64,000 bases of DNA from Halobacillus halophilus (GCF_020171985.1 NZ_JAIVAL010000008.1:62001-126000), one strand, 5' to 3'; numbered from the stretch's first letter, positions 33,274-43,951 are shown. The notes: generated from the letters alone by a model not told the origin. A program made the numbers and translations.

Positions 33274-34497
33274 CTATTCTTGTGAACCAAGGGTTACGGT
33301 CGTCGTATTCTTTTCACCATCACGGTAGTACGTGATCTCAAGTTCATCTCCGGCATCTTTTTCGTTGTATAAGTATTTCCGAAGATCAATAATATCCTTC
33401 ACTTTATTGCCATCGAGTGAAGTGATGACATCAAGTGGCTGCAATCCAGCTTTAGCTGCCGGCGACATCTGCTTAATACTTCGTATATACAGACCGCCTT
33501 CCACTTCCTCTGGTAAATTCAGCGTACCTTCCCATTCCGAGCTTGGAACTTCATTAAGGCCGTAAGCCTCGATTCCAATATACGGGCGGTTCACCTGTCC
33601 GTATTGTTCCAGTTCTTGAATAATCGGTTTAGCTGAGTCAATCGGAATAGCGAATCCTATCCCTTCCACAGCCGATTGAGCAATCTTCATAGAATTAATC
33701 CCGATTAACTGACCGTCTATGTTGATTAAGGCTCCTCCACTGTTTCCTGGATTGATGGCCGCGTCCGTCTGGATAACCTCTGCCTGCCAGTCTTCTAAAC
33801 CATCTCCATTAAAATCCTGAGGAATAGCGCGCTGCTTGCCACTGATAATTCCCTGCGTGACCGATCCGGAAAAACGAAGCCCTAATGGGTTACCGATAGC
33901 AATCGCAGGTTCACCGATTTTAAGGTTTTCTGAACTTCCGAGTTCAATCGTATGCTCCACCTGATCCCCGGGCATCTTAAGAACCGCTAGATCGGTAAAT
34001 ACATCGCTTCCGACAAGCTGGGCTTTAATTCTCGTTTCATCGGCAAGGACCACTTCAATTTCACTGGCCCCTTCGATAACGTGATTATTAGTCACCACAT
34101 AAGCCGTGCCATCTTCATTTTTGTAGATAACGCCTGAGCCTACATTGCTTTGCTGACTGGAACCATTCTGCTCCCAGAAATTCTGCTGAGATTGAAGGTT
34201 AACCACACCTACTACGGAAGGAGTTACTTTATCTACGACTTCTGTGATTTGCGTCGTTACGTCAAGCTTCACATTTTTCGTCGTATCTCCTGTTAGCCCC
34301 TGGTCATCATCGACCAGTCCGCTGTCATCTTCAGGAATGGTAATCTCATAAGGAAGTAATTCGGTTTGAACTAGTGCTGGAAGTGCTAATAAGATTAAAA
34401 CTGCACCAAGGATCACACCTACAATGGTAGGCATAACCCAACGTCGTCGACTGTTCTTCTGCTGGGCAGCTGGGGAGTGGTCATCATAGTAGCCCAC
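33274..34497 (-). CDS. htrA: HtrA-like membrane-anchored serine protease
   Basis: Envelope quality-control protease (B. subtilis YyxA/HtrC position next to walJ). 407 residues: N-terminal cytoplasmic tail, one membrane span (about 21-42), a trypsin-like domain with triad H139 (NNHVIEG), D169 (FTDLAVL) and S253 (GNSGGAL), then a C-terminal PDZ domain (about 310-400, with GLYIRSIKQMSPAAKAGLQ). All catalytic residues are present. It follows the wal operon on the same strand, 79 bases after walJ, as in other Bacilli. Confidence 0.95.
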   Translation of the reverse strand: MGYYDDHSPAAQQKNSRRRWVMPTIVGVILGAVLILLALPALVQTELLPYEITIPEDDSGLVDDDQGLTGDTTKNVKLDVTTQITEVVDKVTPSVVGVVNLQSQQNFWEQNGSSQQSNVGSGVIYKNEDGTAYVVTNNHVIEGASEIEVVLADETRIKAQLVGSDVFTDLAVLKMPGDQVEHTIELGSSENLKIGEPAIAIGNPLGLRFSGSVTQGIISGKQRAIPQDFNGDGLEDWQAEVIQTDAAINPGNSGGALINIDGQLIGINSMKIAQSAVEGIGFAIPIDSAKPIIQELEQYGQVNRPYIGIEAYGLNEVPSSEWEGTLNLPEEVEGGLYIRSIKQMSPAAKAGLQPLDVITSLDGNKVKDIIDLRKYLYNEKDAGDELEITYYRDGEKNTTTVTLGSQE

Positions 34498-34576
34498 GCG
34501 GCTTCACCCATCCTTTCTTCGCTCGTTTATGATCTACTCACGTATTCTTTCCAGTTTTATCAAAAATAAAACGCTG

Positions 34577-35371
34577 TTACACCTCATAAATCGGAGTTGC
34601 CTGTTTCGGATCGGTATCATGAAGCTCTAAGCGAGAGCCAATGTGGAATCCCCGTTCCTCTAAAATGTTTCTCACGGACATACGCGCCAGGTCCTTCATA
34701 TTATTGTCCAGACTCAAGTGGGCCAGATAGATACGCTGCGTGCGGTCCGTCAGAATATCGGTTAAGGCGAGAGCACAATCTTCATTCGAGACGTGACCGG
34801 AATCTCCTAATATACGCCGTTTTACATTCCACGGATATCGTCCCATGCGGAGCATACTTACGTCATGATTGGACTCAAAAATATAAGCGTCGGCATCCTC
34901 CACCGTTTTTTTAATTCTTTCAGATACATAGCCCAAATCGGTTACAAGCGCTACTTTCTTTCCGTCCTGATGGAAGGTGAAAAACATTGGATCCGCAGCA
35001 TCGTGCGAGACTGCAAATGATTCTATATCAAGATTTCCGAACGTTTTCGTTTCTTCCATATTAAAATGAAATTTCTGATCCAATGATAATTTTCCGATAT
35101 GCCCTTCCATGGCGTGCCACGTTTTTTCATTCGCATAGACAGGGAGATTATAACGTCTTGCCATAATTCCAAGTCCCTTAATATGGTCGCTATGCTCATG
35201 CGTAACTAAAATTCGGGATAACTCATTCGGATCAATATGCACTTGCTGCAATAAACTTTCGATACGCTTCCCACTTAATCCTGCATCGACTAAAATCTTT
35301 TCTTCCCCAGATTCTATATAAAAAGCATTACCTGTACTGCCAGAAGCTAGTACACTCATACGTAAAGTCAT
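34577..35371 (-). CDS. walJ: WalJ (YycJ) metallo-beta-lactamase-fold protein
   Basis: Last gene of the wal operon. 264 residues, MBL-fold with the metal motif THEHSDH (57-63) and the early [12 protein letters not shown] strand. WalJ/YycJ is reported to be a DNA-processing nuclease-like enzyme linked to mismatch repair and cell-division timing. Start overlaps the walI stop by 4 bases, so translation is coupled. Confidence 0.94.
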   Translation of the reverse strand: MTLRMSVLASGSTGNAFYIESGEEKILVDAGLSGKRIESLLQQVHIDPNELSRILVTHEHSDHIKGLGIMARRYNLPVYANEKTWHAMEGHIGKLSLDQKFHFNMEETKTFGNLDIESFAVSHDAADPMFFTFHQDGKKVALVTDLGYVSERIKKTVEDADAYIFESNHDVSMLRMGRYPWNVKRRILGDSGHVSNEDCALALTDILTDRTQRIYLAHLSLDNNMKDLARMSVRNILEERGFHIGSRLELHDTDPKQATPIYEV

Positions 35372-36312
35372 TCATTAGACACTCCATTGTTTGTTTCTTC
35401 ATTACTTTTCTCATTATCCACCAGAGGGGCAGGTGTATTATTCACACTTAAATTAAAGGATCTGTTAATCTTCTCGATAAAGGCTGACTCCTCTTCGTCA
35501 ATAATCGCTCCCGTGATCGCATAGACAAACAGGATCTTCTCTCCATTTACCGTCACTTTCCACGTTGGTGCAAATACTTGAGGGCCATTCTCCTCGCCTG
35601 GTACTAAATTAATACTGTTGTAGTAACCGACCGTCATATTGGTAACCTCGTCTCCAGAGACTAAGTGTTCTTCATCCATTAATTTCTGGATGACCTTACT
35701 CGGCTGAATCAACTGCGGATCCTTAGTACTGGAGCTTGATGCTTGTTCTTCTCCATCCGAGAACGATATTAACGTAGCGATATAGCTTGTTATTTTCCCG
35801 TCTGCAACCTGAAGCATTAAGAAGCCTCCACTATTATAAAAGATGGTGCGCTCATTTTTCTTCTGGAAGAACAGGATCACTCCTTCTTCCTTGTTCCAGT
35901 TCCAATATTCATACTGATTACTAAAAGGAACCACACGGTTGACCTGCTCCTCGACATTTTCTTCTGTAACTTCAACAGGCTCATCGAGTTTGCCTTTTAA
36001 GACACTGTTATTCTGTACAGCAACCGTCTGCTCGTCACCTTCTCGTAATTGTTGGATCTGGGAAAGGATCCCCTCTGAAAACTCGCTGCCTGAAGAAATC
36101 GTCTGAGGAACGGACGGCACTTCGGTTGGGATGTTATCCCAGGAAACCTTAATGTTATTGTTTTCAAGCTCGTCTTCAAAATCCTCAGAGTTAGCTGTAG
36201 CAATCGGACCAAGCTCCGAGGCCTGCTGCTTTTCCATAAACTGATTGAGGAGAAAGATATCCAGCACTAAAAAACTAAGGATAAATAATACTTTAATTTG
36301 TCCCCATTGCAT
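35368..36312 (-). CDS. walI: WalI (YycI), regulator of WalK
   Basis: 314 residues with one N-terminal membrane helix ([18 protein letters not shown]) and an extracytoplasmic domain. WalI and WalH form a membrane complex with WalK that restrains its kinase activity. Identification rests on the YycI N-terminus and position between walH and walJ. Longer than the B. subtilis protein because of an acidic C-terminal tail rich in Asn and Glu, as is common in halophilic relatives. Confidence 0.92.
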   Translation of the reverse strand: MQWGQIKVLFILSFLVLDIFLLNQFMEKQQASELGPIATANSEDFEDELENNNIKVSWDNIPTEVPSVPQTISSGSEFSEGILSQIQQLREGDEQTVAVQNNSVLKGKLDEPVEVTEENVEEQVNRVVPFSNQYEYWNWNKEEGVILFFQKKNERTIFYNSGGFLMLQVADGKITSYIATLISFSDGEEQASSSSTKDPQLIQPSKVIQKLMDEEHLVSGDEVTNMTVGYYNSINLVPGEENGPQVFAPTWKVTVNGEKILFVYAITGAIIDEEESAFIEKINRSFNLSVNNTPAPLVDNEKSNEETNNGVSNE

Positions 36313-36329
36313 TTACACCCTTCTCCTTC

Positions 36330-37685
36330 CTAGGATACTTCTTCATTTTGGCTTAATTCTTCCATTTCCAGAGGGACCCAGCTTCCCGAAAGTCTAACAA
36401 ACCATCCAGGAAAAAGGGAATAAGCAAGGTTTGGCCGCTGCTCTTTCAACTGATACCCGATCTTCACTCCGTCCACTTCGTCTAAATTATATTTGTCTGT
36501 GTTCATTAGAAATTCCCGCACTTCTTCTCCTGAAGCGAGCTCGTCCGTGGACGTATTATCATAAGGATAACGCTCAAAACTGACAAGCGGGCGAATATAC
36601 TCCTGGATCGAACCTTGCTCATATTTCATAGACATGATTTCTACATTGGTTTCGCTTGAAAGAATAGGCAGGCCATTGAAATGCATGCGGTACGTTGCCT
36701 TCTCCATAGTCGAGGAAATACTGTCCAAATAAAACGTGTTGGTCCAGCCAACGTGGTTGTTCACGTCACTGATGCTCCGAGTTAATAAATCATACTCAAG
36801 CAGCGGACTCGGGTTCGCACGGTTAGGAATCATATACTCATATTTAAGTCTTGTTTCATTATCCAGAACATCCAATCGCCGGTCTGTTGTAGCCAGACGC
36901 CGGTGACCATTAATCGATGAAGATGAGACCACGGCATTAGGTGGAAAAAGATCGTTTTGAATCGGAACAAGTGGTATTGGAGTAGTCTGCAGGACTTCCT
37001 CAGGATATGCCACACGACCTTTAGGAAGATAGATCGTACTTTCAATCTCTGAATCCCCGAGAAGGGGGATCGTACCATCCAAAGCAATCTGCTCGATTAA
37101 GTCATTCTTCTCCTCGAGTTCATTAAATAATTGGCTCCCATAGTCTCCATCAATGGTGGCCCTGAGCTTAGCCGGGGCTACATCATCCGTCGAATCGACG
37201 GCCAGCACCTGATAAAAAGAAGACGAATTATCATCGTGTCCATGAATAAAGAACAGCCTGTTAAACACCTGTGTCTCGGAAAGCTCTTTTGTACTGACAG
37301 TGAAAATGTTCGCAAGTACCTTTAGAGGAAGCTCCTCAGAAAAAATGGCTTCCACTACATGACTATCCTCATCAAAACGGGGCTGTTCTGGAGTTTCGTC
37401 CACATTCAAAAGCTCCCATTGCTGCATTCTGTCGTACATTGCCGTTTTGTCTGCCGGATCTTCATAGGAATAAGAAGCGCCGCTTTCGTGAAAAACGAAC
37501 TGCTCCGGCTCCACAAGGCTCACAATATCATTTTCTTCGCCGTCTAATTGAGTGGTATCAATGACTTCTTCTCCCTCTTCAACGACTTCACCGCTTGGCT
37601 GATAGTTCCACAGAGCGACAGTTAACACTAGACTAAGAGCAATTAGTATAACTAAAGTTACGGACTTCATTGTTTCCATGTTCAT
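36330..37685 (-). CDS. walH: WalH (YycH), regulator of WalK
   Basis: 451 residues with an N-terminal membrane helix (SVTLVILIALSLVLTVALW) and an extracytoplasmic YycH domain. With WalI it modulates WalK at the septal membrane. Its start overlaps the walK stop by 4 bases, and walI follows after 17 bases. The outer domain is strongly acidic. Confidence 0.93.
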   Translation of the reverse strand: MNMETMKSVTLVILIALSLVLTVALWNYQPSGEVVEEGEEVIDTTQLDGEENDIVSLVEPEQFVFHESGASYSYEDPADKTAMYDRMQQWELLNVDETPEQPRFDEDSHVVEAIFSEELPLKVLANIFTVSTKELSETQVFNRLFFIHGHDDNSSSFYQVLAVDSTDDVAPAKLRATIDGDYGSQLFNELEEKNDLIEQIALDGTIPLLGDSEIESTIYLPKGRVAYPEEVLQTTPIPLVPIQNDLFPPNAVVSSSSINGHRRLATTDRRLDVLDNETRLKYEYMIPNRANPSPLLEYDLLTRSISDVNNHVGWTNTFYLDSISSTMEKATYRMHFNGLPILSSETNVEIMSMKYEQGSIQEYIRPLVSFERYPYDNTSTDELASGEEVREFLMNTDKYNLDEVDGVKIGYQLKEQRPNLAYSLFPGWFVRLSGSWVPLEMEELSQNEEVS

Positions 37686-39511
37686 GAATTTGCCCTCCGC
37701 TTCTGACTCATTAACGGAAGTGTAAAGTGCACCGAGGTCCCTTTACCCTCTTTACTTTCTGCCCATATTTTACCGTGATGGGCTTCAATCATTTCCCGGG
37801 CAATAGCGAGACCAAGACCGGTTCCGCCCATTTCTCTAGCCCGTGATTTATCTACCCGGTAAAATCGGTCAAAGATTTTATCTACTGTATCTGACGGCAT
37901 CCCGATTCCTTCATCCGTCACACTCACACGAAGCTGCTTCCTTGTAGAATACGCATCAAAACGAATCGTGCCGCCTTCAGGTGAGTATTTTACAGCGTTG
38001 GATATGACATTATCCAGCACTTGTGTCAATTTATCCTTGTCCATCCAAACGTACATGTTTTTCTTCGGAAGGTTTCTTTCAAATTCCATATTTTCATCTT
38101 TATTCATCTCAAAACGATCAATAATCTGATTAAAGAAGCCGACAAACTCGACACGCTCTCTCATTAAGGTCGTTTCTTTATGATCCATCTTCGTTAGCTG
38201 CAGCAAATCGTTGACTAAACGAATCATACGATCGGTTTCATTCTGGGTGACATCTAAGAATCTCGGAGCAATCTCAGGGTCCTGCCAGGCTCCATCGTTT
38301 AAGGCCTCAATGTAGCTACGCATGGTCGTAAGCGGTGTACGCAGCTCATGGGAAACGTTCGACACGAACTCCCTGCGTTCCTGCTCTACTTTCTCCTGTT
38401 CTGTAACGTCACTAATTACCGAAATAAATCCGTCCATTTCTTCATTCTCATCTTCTACCACTGAAAAATTAGCCTTGATCAGCAGATGCTTATCTTCACT
38501 GCTGAGGTCAATAATCATCGAGCCCGCTTCTTCGACTTCTGAAATATCATCCATCTGGTCGCCTAAATCAAAAACATCGATTAAAGACTGACCCTGGACT
38601 TCTTCAAACGATTGTCCAATCAGCTTAGAGGCTGGCGCATTCATTAAAATGATAGCTCCAATGCGGTCCGTAGCAATGACACCATCCGACATATTCGACA
38701 AAACGGAACTTAATTTTCGCCGCTCCCCTTCTGTTGTTGCCTGGGCTAACTTCAGTTTATCGTTCAAGTCGTTAAACGTAAGACCGAGCTGTCCAATTTC
38801 ATCATTACCTTTTACATCAACCTTCTGGGAGAAATCGCCGGTAGCCATAATCTGAGCCTGCTTTTTCATTTCCGTTAAGGGCTTGGTAATGGTACGGGCG
38901 ACCAGGATCCCAAGCAGAGCCGTGACCGTGATCGCAAGCAGGGTTCCCTTGGCAAATATACTATTAATCGACTGCATTTGTTCGTAGATACCATCCATGC
39001 GGGCCTGATAGTGGAGTACCCCGACTATTTCTCCGGCTTCCGTTGTAATAGGCTTCTCTCCTACATACAAGTTTTTGCCATCCTGCCGTACAGTCCGCGG
39101 ATCGGTCTCGCCCAGAATAAATACTTTAGTAATCCGGGCATCGGTCACTTTTTTACCGATATTGGCGCGATCATCACTGCCACTGTCAAACGAGGCAATA
39201 ATATTCGGCCCTGTTTTTTCAATCACTTGTAATTTCTTGATATCGGATTCATTAAATTCGTTGATTAACCCCTCTACTTCTGCCTGCAAAGAGGGATCAC
39301 CCTCGCCTCGTTCTGCCTCAAAGGCATTTTGGAGACTATACGTGAGTGAATTTAAGCGTCCTTCAATCGAGTTTGTAAAATTTTCCGTCAGATTATTTTC
39401 CAACCTCTCAACAAAATAGGCACCAATCACTTGGATGCCTAATAAAAGAAGCAGAATATAAACGAGAATCAGCTTCAGTCTGACGGACTGAAAAAAACCT
39501 ACTTTCTTCAT
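37682..39511 (-). CDS. walK: WalK (YycG) sensor histidine kinase
   Basis: Essential cell-wall homeostasis kinase, 609 residues: membrane span near 12-30, extracytoplasmic sensor domain to about 180, second span (about 185-205), HAMP, PAS, then HisKA with H388 in SHELRTPL and a HATPase with N-box, DEGIGMP and GGTGLGLA motifs. Phosphorylates WalR. Starts 7 bases after the walR stop and overlaps walH by 4 bases. Confidence 0.97.
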   Translation of the reverse strand: MKKVGFFQSVRLKLILVYILLLLLGIQVIGAYFVERLENNLTENFTNSIEGRLNSLTYSLQNAFEAERGEGDPSLQAEVEGLINEFNESDIKKLQVIEKTGPNIIASFDSGSDDRANIGKKVTDARITKVFILGETDPRTVRQDGKNLYVGEKPITTEAGEIVGVLHYQARMDGIYEQMQSINSIFAKGTLLAITVTALLGILVARTITKPLTEMKKQAQIMATGDFSQKVDVKGNDEIGQLGLTFNDLNDKLKLAQATTEGERRKLSSVLSNMSDGVIATDRIGAIILMNAPASKLIGQSFEEVQGQSLIDVFDLGDQMDDISEVEEAGSMIIDLSSEDKHLLIKANFSVVEDENEEMDGFISVISDVTEQEKVEQERREFVSNVSHELRTPLTTMRSYIEALNDGAWQDPEIAPRFLDVTQNETDRMIRLVNDLLQLTKMDHKETTLMRERVEFVGFFNQIIDRFEMNKDENMEFERNLPKKNMYVWMDKDKLTQVLDNVISNAVKYSPEGGTIRFDAYSTRKQLRVSVTDEGIGMPSDTVDKIFDRFYRVDKSRAREMGGTGLGLAIAREMIEAHHGKIWAESKEGKGTSVHFTLPLMSQKRRANS

Positions 39512-39518
39512 AAAAACA

Positions 39519-40223
39519 TTACTCCTGCTCTGGATTTCTTAAATAATACCCAACCCCGCGTCTGGTAACGATCCAAACAGGATTACTAGGATTTTCTTCA
39601 ATTTTCTCGCGCAGTCGACGCACGGTGACGTCTACCGTCCTCACATCTCCGTAATAATCATAGCCCCAGACGGTTTCCAGTAAATGCTCACGCGTCATGA
39701 CCTGGCCGATATGACGGGCTAAGTAATGTAATAATTCAAATTCACGGTGGGTCAATTCAATGTAAGAACCGTCCCGTGTCACGGTATAAGCATCTGGATG
39801 AATCGATAATCTGCCTATGGTGATGTCTTTAGGCTGCTGGGAGCTTTCTTCCGGCTCCTGCTGCTGACGCCGCAAATTAGCTTTGACGCGGGCAATCAGT
39901 TCGCGATTACTGAACGGTTTAGTCACGTAATCATCGGCACCCATTTCAAGTCCAAGGACTTTATCTATTTCCGCATCTTTGGCTGTCAGCATAATGATTG
40001 GCATATTATGATTCTTGCGCACTTCCCGGCAGACTTCGTTTCCGTCCTTATTCGGAAGCATGATATCTAATAGAATTAAATCAGGGTCTTCTTCGTCTGC
40101 CTTTTGAATGGCTTCATCGCCGTCATAGGCACACACGACCTCATATCCTTCTTTTTCTAAATTGAATTTCAATATATCTGCAATTGGCTTTTCATCGTCT
40201 ACAACTAAGATCTTCAGTGCCAT
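39519..40223 (-). CDS. walR: WalR (YycF) response regulator
   Basis: 234-residue OmpR/PhoB-type regulator. Receiver with phospho-acceptor D53 in LLDIMLP, conserved K in VTKPF, and a C-terminal winged helix with [14 protein letters not shown]. Essential controller of autolysins and cell-wall genes. First gene of the walRKHIJ operon; intergenic region upstream holds a terminator and a mosaic repeat. Confidence 0.98.
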   Translation of the reverse strand: MALKILVVDDEKPIADILKFNLEKEGYEVVCAYDGDEAIQKADEEDPDLILLDIMLPNKDGNEVCREVRKNHNMPIIMLTAKDAEIDKVLGLEMGADDYVTKPFSNRELIARVKANLRRQQQEPEESSQQPKDITIGRLSIHPDAYTVTRDGSYIELTHREFELLHYLARHIGQVMTREHLLETVWGYDYYGDVRTVDVTVRRLREKIEENPSNPVWIVTRRGVGYYLRNPEQE

Positions 40224-40345
40224 ACACTGTCACATCCCTTTCCTCGACTTCTATACCATCTATTATTTTAACTTATTTATGGAAAAATGTCTTTTTCTAA
40301 TAAAAAGTTATGAAAAATGTATTCAGAAAACATAATTTTTTCTAC

Positions 40346-40383
40346 CAAAAAACCGCTGTGACCAACATGCCACAGCGGTTTCT
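40346..40383 (-). terminator. Terminator of the G5/M23 peptidase gene
   Basis: AACCGCTGTG/CACAGCGGTT stem followed by TTTTTTGG on the minus strand. It lies about 375 bases beyond the gene stop, on the far side of the mosaic repeat. Confidence 0.75.
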
Positions 40384-40450
40384 GACTTAAATGCTCCGTT
40401 AAAAATTCTTATTGATTTTTCATATTAAGAAGGAGAACCTTTCTCTTCCA

Positions 40451-40730
40451 GAAGGGTCCGTTTTTCACAATCAGGCTGGGGTGGTGAGGAAATGGCGAGA
40501 CTCCCGTGGGAGAAGGATCTAGGTGAGACCCCACAAGGAGTGAAATGACTGAGGAGGCTCATGGAAAAAAGGAGGATCGACTAAATTCGCCACGTCCTGT
40601 GGCAATGTCGATCGACCCTACGTCATGTAGGGCCACAGGAAAGCGATTTATTTCCCCACCAACCCTTATCCATCTAACGTAACGGACCCATTTATCTCGA
40701 AATCGAGTCTTCAAGTAACGGAGCTTTTCT
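40451..40730 (+). repeat. Mosaic intergenic repeat, locus 1 (single copy)
   Basis: About 280 bases with short terminal inverted repeats GGGTCCGTT/AACGGACCC (40454 and 40681), a body with GGCGAGACTCCCGTGGGAGA and GTGAGACCCCACA, and an internal roughly 60-bp module (40575-40634). The tail is ATCTCGAAATCGAGTCTTCA. Related copies at 53248-53845 and 57334-58070. Non-coding. Confidence 0.85.
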
Positions 40731-40758
40731 TTAACACCATGGAAATAGAACAGGGTTA

Positions 40759-42060
40759 TTAGAAAAATGAATCTGGATCTTCGAGTTTTCCATCTTTGTG
40801 AATTTCAAAGTGCAAGTGGATACCTGTGGAGTTGCCTGTTGTCCCCATAACACCTAGTTTGTTTCCTTTTCGAACAGTTTCTCCTACCTCCACGTCAATC
40901 GAATCAAGGTGAGCATAAATCGTTTCATAGCCGTTATTATGATCAATGACGACTTTATTTCCAAACCCAGACTGATATTCAGCCGTAACGACTTCTCCAT
41001 TATCAGCGGCCTTGATTGTACGGTCATCCACACCTGCAATATCGATTCCTTTATGATACCTTCCCCATCTTTCACCCACATGGCTCGTAATCGTTCCTTC
41101 AACTGCAGGCCAGGCGAACGTCCCCGTTCCACGGGAAGGGATGATTTTCGTTCCTTTAAGAATCACTTCTTCGACAGGTTCTTCGACCACTTCTTCTTTT
41201 AAGGTTTCTCTCGCCTCCACGCTTCCATTCTTTTTGGTAATCAAAGTATGGATTTCTTTTCTTCCATCACTGCCCTCTTGTTTTGTTTCTGTTTCACCTT
41301 TTAATAGATCATTGGTTTTTACAATCTTTCGGGAGGACTCTATCGTTTGTTCTTCCACGTCTTTTTCTTGAACGACGACCTCGGTCAGAGGTTCGGAAAC
41401 TTCCCCCTCCACCGGCTTATTTCCTCCCTGGCTATTTTCCACCACGGTTCCTTTTTTCACCTCTCGCACGACTTGCGAAACGGAAGATATTTGGGAAGGG
41501 TGTACTTCCGAGCTCTCTCCTTTAATTTCATGGCTGAGTTCAACCGATAAAATACCGGATGCCCTTTCTTCCATCTCTATTGGTTTACCTTTCGAATCTT
41601 GGGACTCTAATTGAGTAAGAGTTTCCTCTTCCACATATTTTTCTTTCAACCGCTGTTTAACTTCTTCTATTTCCTCATCGGCAGAAAGGTGAGCGACCGT
41701 TTGATCATCTATGTTTACTTGAACGGATTCAGCGGAAACCGAAATCGATTCCCCTAGTCGTTCCAGCACTTTCGCTTTCTTACTCTCAGACGAAAGATTT
41801 TTCTCAGGCGTAAAGGTGATATCTTCGTTCAAGTTAAGATCTTCTTCACTATATGTGATTTCCGCTCTATGAACACGATCCTCGATAAAGGACTGAATGT
41901 CTTCCTTATTTTCTACCGTTCCAATGGGTTCATCATCCACATATACCTGATAGACCGTATTTAAATTCTTCTCTGCATAAGCTGTGCCCACGGTTAAGCT
42001 TAATACCAGCGCTCCTGTAAAAGCAGCCTTTGTCACAACCGCTTTTCTATCTTTCTTCAT
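40759..42060 (-). CDS. Secreted M23 metallopeptidase with G5 domain
   Basis: 433 residues: signal peptide (cleavage near AYA-29), a long acidic region, a G5 domain (about 230-320), and a C-terminal M23/LytM endopeptidase with zinc-binding HKGIDIA and HLHFEIH. It cuts peptidoglycan cross-links. GGGGG seven bases before ATG 42060 fixes the start (frame open to 42120). It lies just upstream of walR on the same strand; cell-wall hydrolases are classic WalR targets, but no clear WalR box was seen. Confidence 0.9.
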   Translation of the reverse strand: MKKDRKAVVTKAAFTGALVLSLTVGTAYAEKNLNTVYQVYVDDEPIGTVENKEDIQSFIEDRVHRAEITYSEEDLNLNEDITFTPEKNLSSESKKAKVLERLGESISVSAESVQVNIDDQTVAHLSADEEIEEVKQRLKEKYVEEETLTQLESQDSKGKPIEMEERASGILSVELSHEIKGESSEVHPSQISSVSQVVREVKKGTVVENSQGGNKPVEGEVSEPLTEVVVQEKDVEEQTIESSRKIVKTNDLLKGETETKQEGSDGRKEIHTLITKKNGSVEARETLKEEVVEEPVEEVILKGTKIIPSRGTGTFAWPAVEGTITSHVGERWGRYHKGIDIAGVDDRTIKAADNGEVVTAEYQSGFGNKVVIDHNNGYETIYAHLDSIDVEVGETVRKGNKLGVMGTTGNSTGIHLHFEIHKDGKLEDPDSFF

Positions 42061-42372
42061 TTTCTTTCCCCCTGTGAATCTATCTATCTCTTTTATCATC
42101 ATTATTATTAATATTTTCACTTAATAAACCTATCATATGAAAATTATTAATAAAATAGGGGAGAGAAAATGTAATATTCTTATCATATACTTACCAAAAC
42201 CAGGTACCAGTGCTAATATTTCCGCCTTATGCATACCCAAAAATATTATAAATTATACTAACTTTCCACATTTTTCATTAAACTATATGAAAATATTAGT
42301 AATAGAAGCAGGAACTGAGAAAATTAAATATAAAAAAAGCCTGCGAGTTTATCGCAGACTTTCTAGAGAGAG

Positions 42373-42445
<73 letters not shown>

Positions 42446-42642
42446 GTACTATAAAGTTTTCTTTTTGTCGCTCCACATAAATGGATTTCGACGTTTCCAC
42501 CAGCCGTCGAGCCAGAGAGTTACTTATACCTTTACAATTGGACGAATTTCGTCAAGTCCATGAAGTAAAAAAACATATATTTGTCAAAAACTATTCACGT
42601 TTATTCGTTAAATTTCTAACTTTCAACATGTTATAATAGCAA

Positions 42643-42719
42643 TGGCGGTCCGGACGGGACTCGAACCCGCGACCTCCTGCGTGACAGGCAGGCATTCTAA
42701 CCAACTGAACTACCGGACC
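42643..42719 (-). tRNA. tRNA-Asp (anticodon GTC)
   Basis: Acceptor GGTCCGG/CCGGACC, D-arm TTCAGTTGGTTAGAA, anticodon arm CCTGCCTGTCACGCAGG, T-arm GGTTCGAGTCC, CCA encoded. Transcribed toward tRNA-Phe, probably the same unit. Confidence 0.97.
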
Positions 42720-42875
42720 ATGATCGCTTTCTTACTGCGACGTTTAACATCATATCATATGCATATATCAGGCGCAATACTATTTTTTCTTATCGGACGT
42801 ATTTTGCTTTTCATATCACCCGTGCAAGCTCACATATAATTTTTACAAGACTACGTTTTAGAAAGGAGGGATCCT

Positions 42876-43358
42876 TTGAAGAAAACTTTACGTTCTATTT
42901 CTTTGGTCCTTATTATTTTATTGATTGCCGTGCTCGGCTACTTAAAAATGAACCCGCCCCTGACGCAGGGTTCGATTGGAACGACAAGTGACAAGCTGTC
43001 TGTTATTGTGGCCCTTGGTAACAAGAATTTATTAGGGGACATCCACATTACCGACGTTTCGATAAATGCCAACCAGGCGCCTGCGAAGGTACGGATGCAG
43101 GTCAGTAACTCTACGAAAGGTTTTATCATTACAGATACTTATCAGCCTTATGAAGAAGAATACGGAATGAAAGACTACGAGACGATTACACTCGAACCCA
43201 AAAGTGCTCCGATACCATTCTCCAAGCAGGCCAAAGCGGGCTCTGAAAACCCTGCAAGAATCTATGGTTTAAGCATAACGGAAAACACCCCGATTGAACG
43301 GATCAATGTGACGTATCGCTACCTGGGGATTTCATTCGTAAAAACCATTAATGTATAA
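42876..43358 (+). CDS. Membrane-anchored or secreted protein of unknown function
   Basis: 160 residues with an N-terminal hydrophobic helix (SISLVLIILLIAVLGYL) followed by a beta-rich extracytoplasmic part. AAAGGAGGG precedes the start. No family recognised. Ends in a bidirectional terminator shared with the convergent LOG gene. Confidence 0.68.
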   Translation: MKKTLRSISLVLIILLIAVLGYLKMNPPLTQGSIGTTSDKLSVIVALGNKNLLGDIHITDVSINANQAPAKVRMQVSNSTKGFIITDTYQPYEEEYGMKDYETITLEPKSAPIPFSKQAKAGSENPARIYGLSITENTPIERINVTYRYLGISFVKTINV

Positions 43359-43359
43359 A

Positions 43360-43392
43360 AAAAGACCAGCGCAGGCGCTGATCTTTTTTTAT
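43360..43392. terminator. Bidirectional intrinsic terminator
   Basis: GACCAGCGC/GCGCTGATC stem with A-run before and T-run after, serving convergent genes on both strands. Confidence 0.88.
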
Positions 43393-43943
43393 TGATCGGT
43401 TGAATGATAAGTATTCAGTTTGTTTAACAGTTCATACGGATCAGAAGAATCTACAACAATGCTCCGATTGCTTTCAGGCACAAATCCCGCCTCAATGGCA
43501 TGCTCAATTAATCGTTTTAAAGGGGTATAGTATTCTTCAATATTGAATAAAGCAACTGGCTTTTTGTGCAGTCCTATCTGTGCCCAGCTCACGGTCTCAA
43601 ATAATTCTTCGAACGTTCCAAATCCTCCTGGGAGCGCGATATATCCATCAGCAAGTTCACTCATCTTTGCTTTTCGCTCATGCATCGTGTTCACTTCTAT
43701 AAATTCGCTCAGTTCCGTATGAACGATTTCACGGTCAAATAATTCCGTAGGCATGACCCCCGTGACTTTTCCTCCCTGCTGAAGAATGCTGTCGGCAAGT
43801 ACACCCATTAATCCACTTTTGGCTCCCCCGTACACCAGCTCAATATTTTTCTCAGCAAATGCTTTTCCGAGTTTTTTGGCTTCTTCCGTATAGGCTGGGT
43901 TGTGACCGGCGCTTGATCCCGCAAATACACATATTTGTTTCAC
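43389..43943 (-). CDS. LOG family protein (TIGR00730 type)
   Basis: 185-residue Rossmann-fold protein with ICVFAGSS, VYGGAKSGLMG and the PGGFGTFEE motif of LOG/lysine-decarboxylase-like proteins, many of which are cytokinin-type nucleotide phosphoribohydrolases. MKQICVFAGSS is the usual start, here at GTG 43943; the frame stays open to 44018. The start codon lies inside a perfect parS palindrome. Role in bacteria: possible nucleotide salvage, unproven. Confidence 0.87.
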   Translation of the reverse strand: MKQICVFAGSSAGHNPAYTEEAKKLGKAFAEKNIELVYGGAKSGLMGVLADSILQQGGKVTGVMPTELFDREIVHTELSEFIEVNTMHERKAKMSELADGYIALPGGFGTFEELFETVSWAQIGLHKKPVALFNIEEYYTPLKRLIEHAIEAGFVPESNRSIVVDSSDPYELLNKLNTYHSTDQ

Positions 43944-43951
43944 GTGAAACA
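43936..43951. promoter_or_regulatory. Perfect parS site (Spo0J/ParB binding)
   Basis: TGTTTCACGTGAAACA matches the B. subtilis parS consensus TGTTNCACGTGAAACA at every position. It overlaps the ribosome-binding/start region of the LOG gene. Origin-proximal location agrees with the clustering of parS around oriC. Confidence 0.93.

Noticed and set aside
42642-42839. Plus-strand ORF starting MAVRTGLEPATSC
   Set aside because: It is the antisense of tRNA-Asp, a well-known false ORF. The same holds for 42137-42454 across tRNA-Phe.
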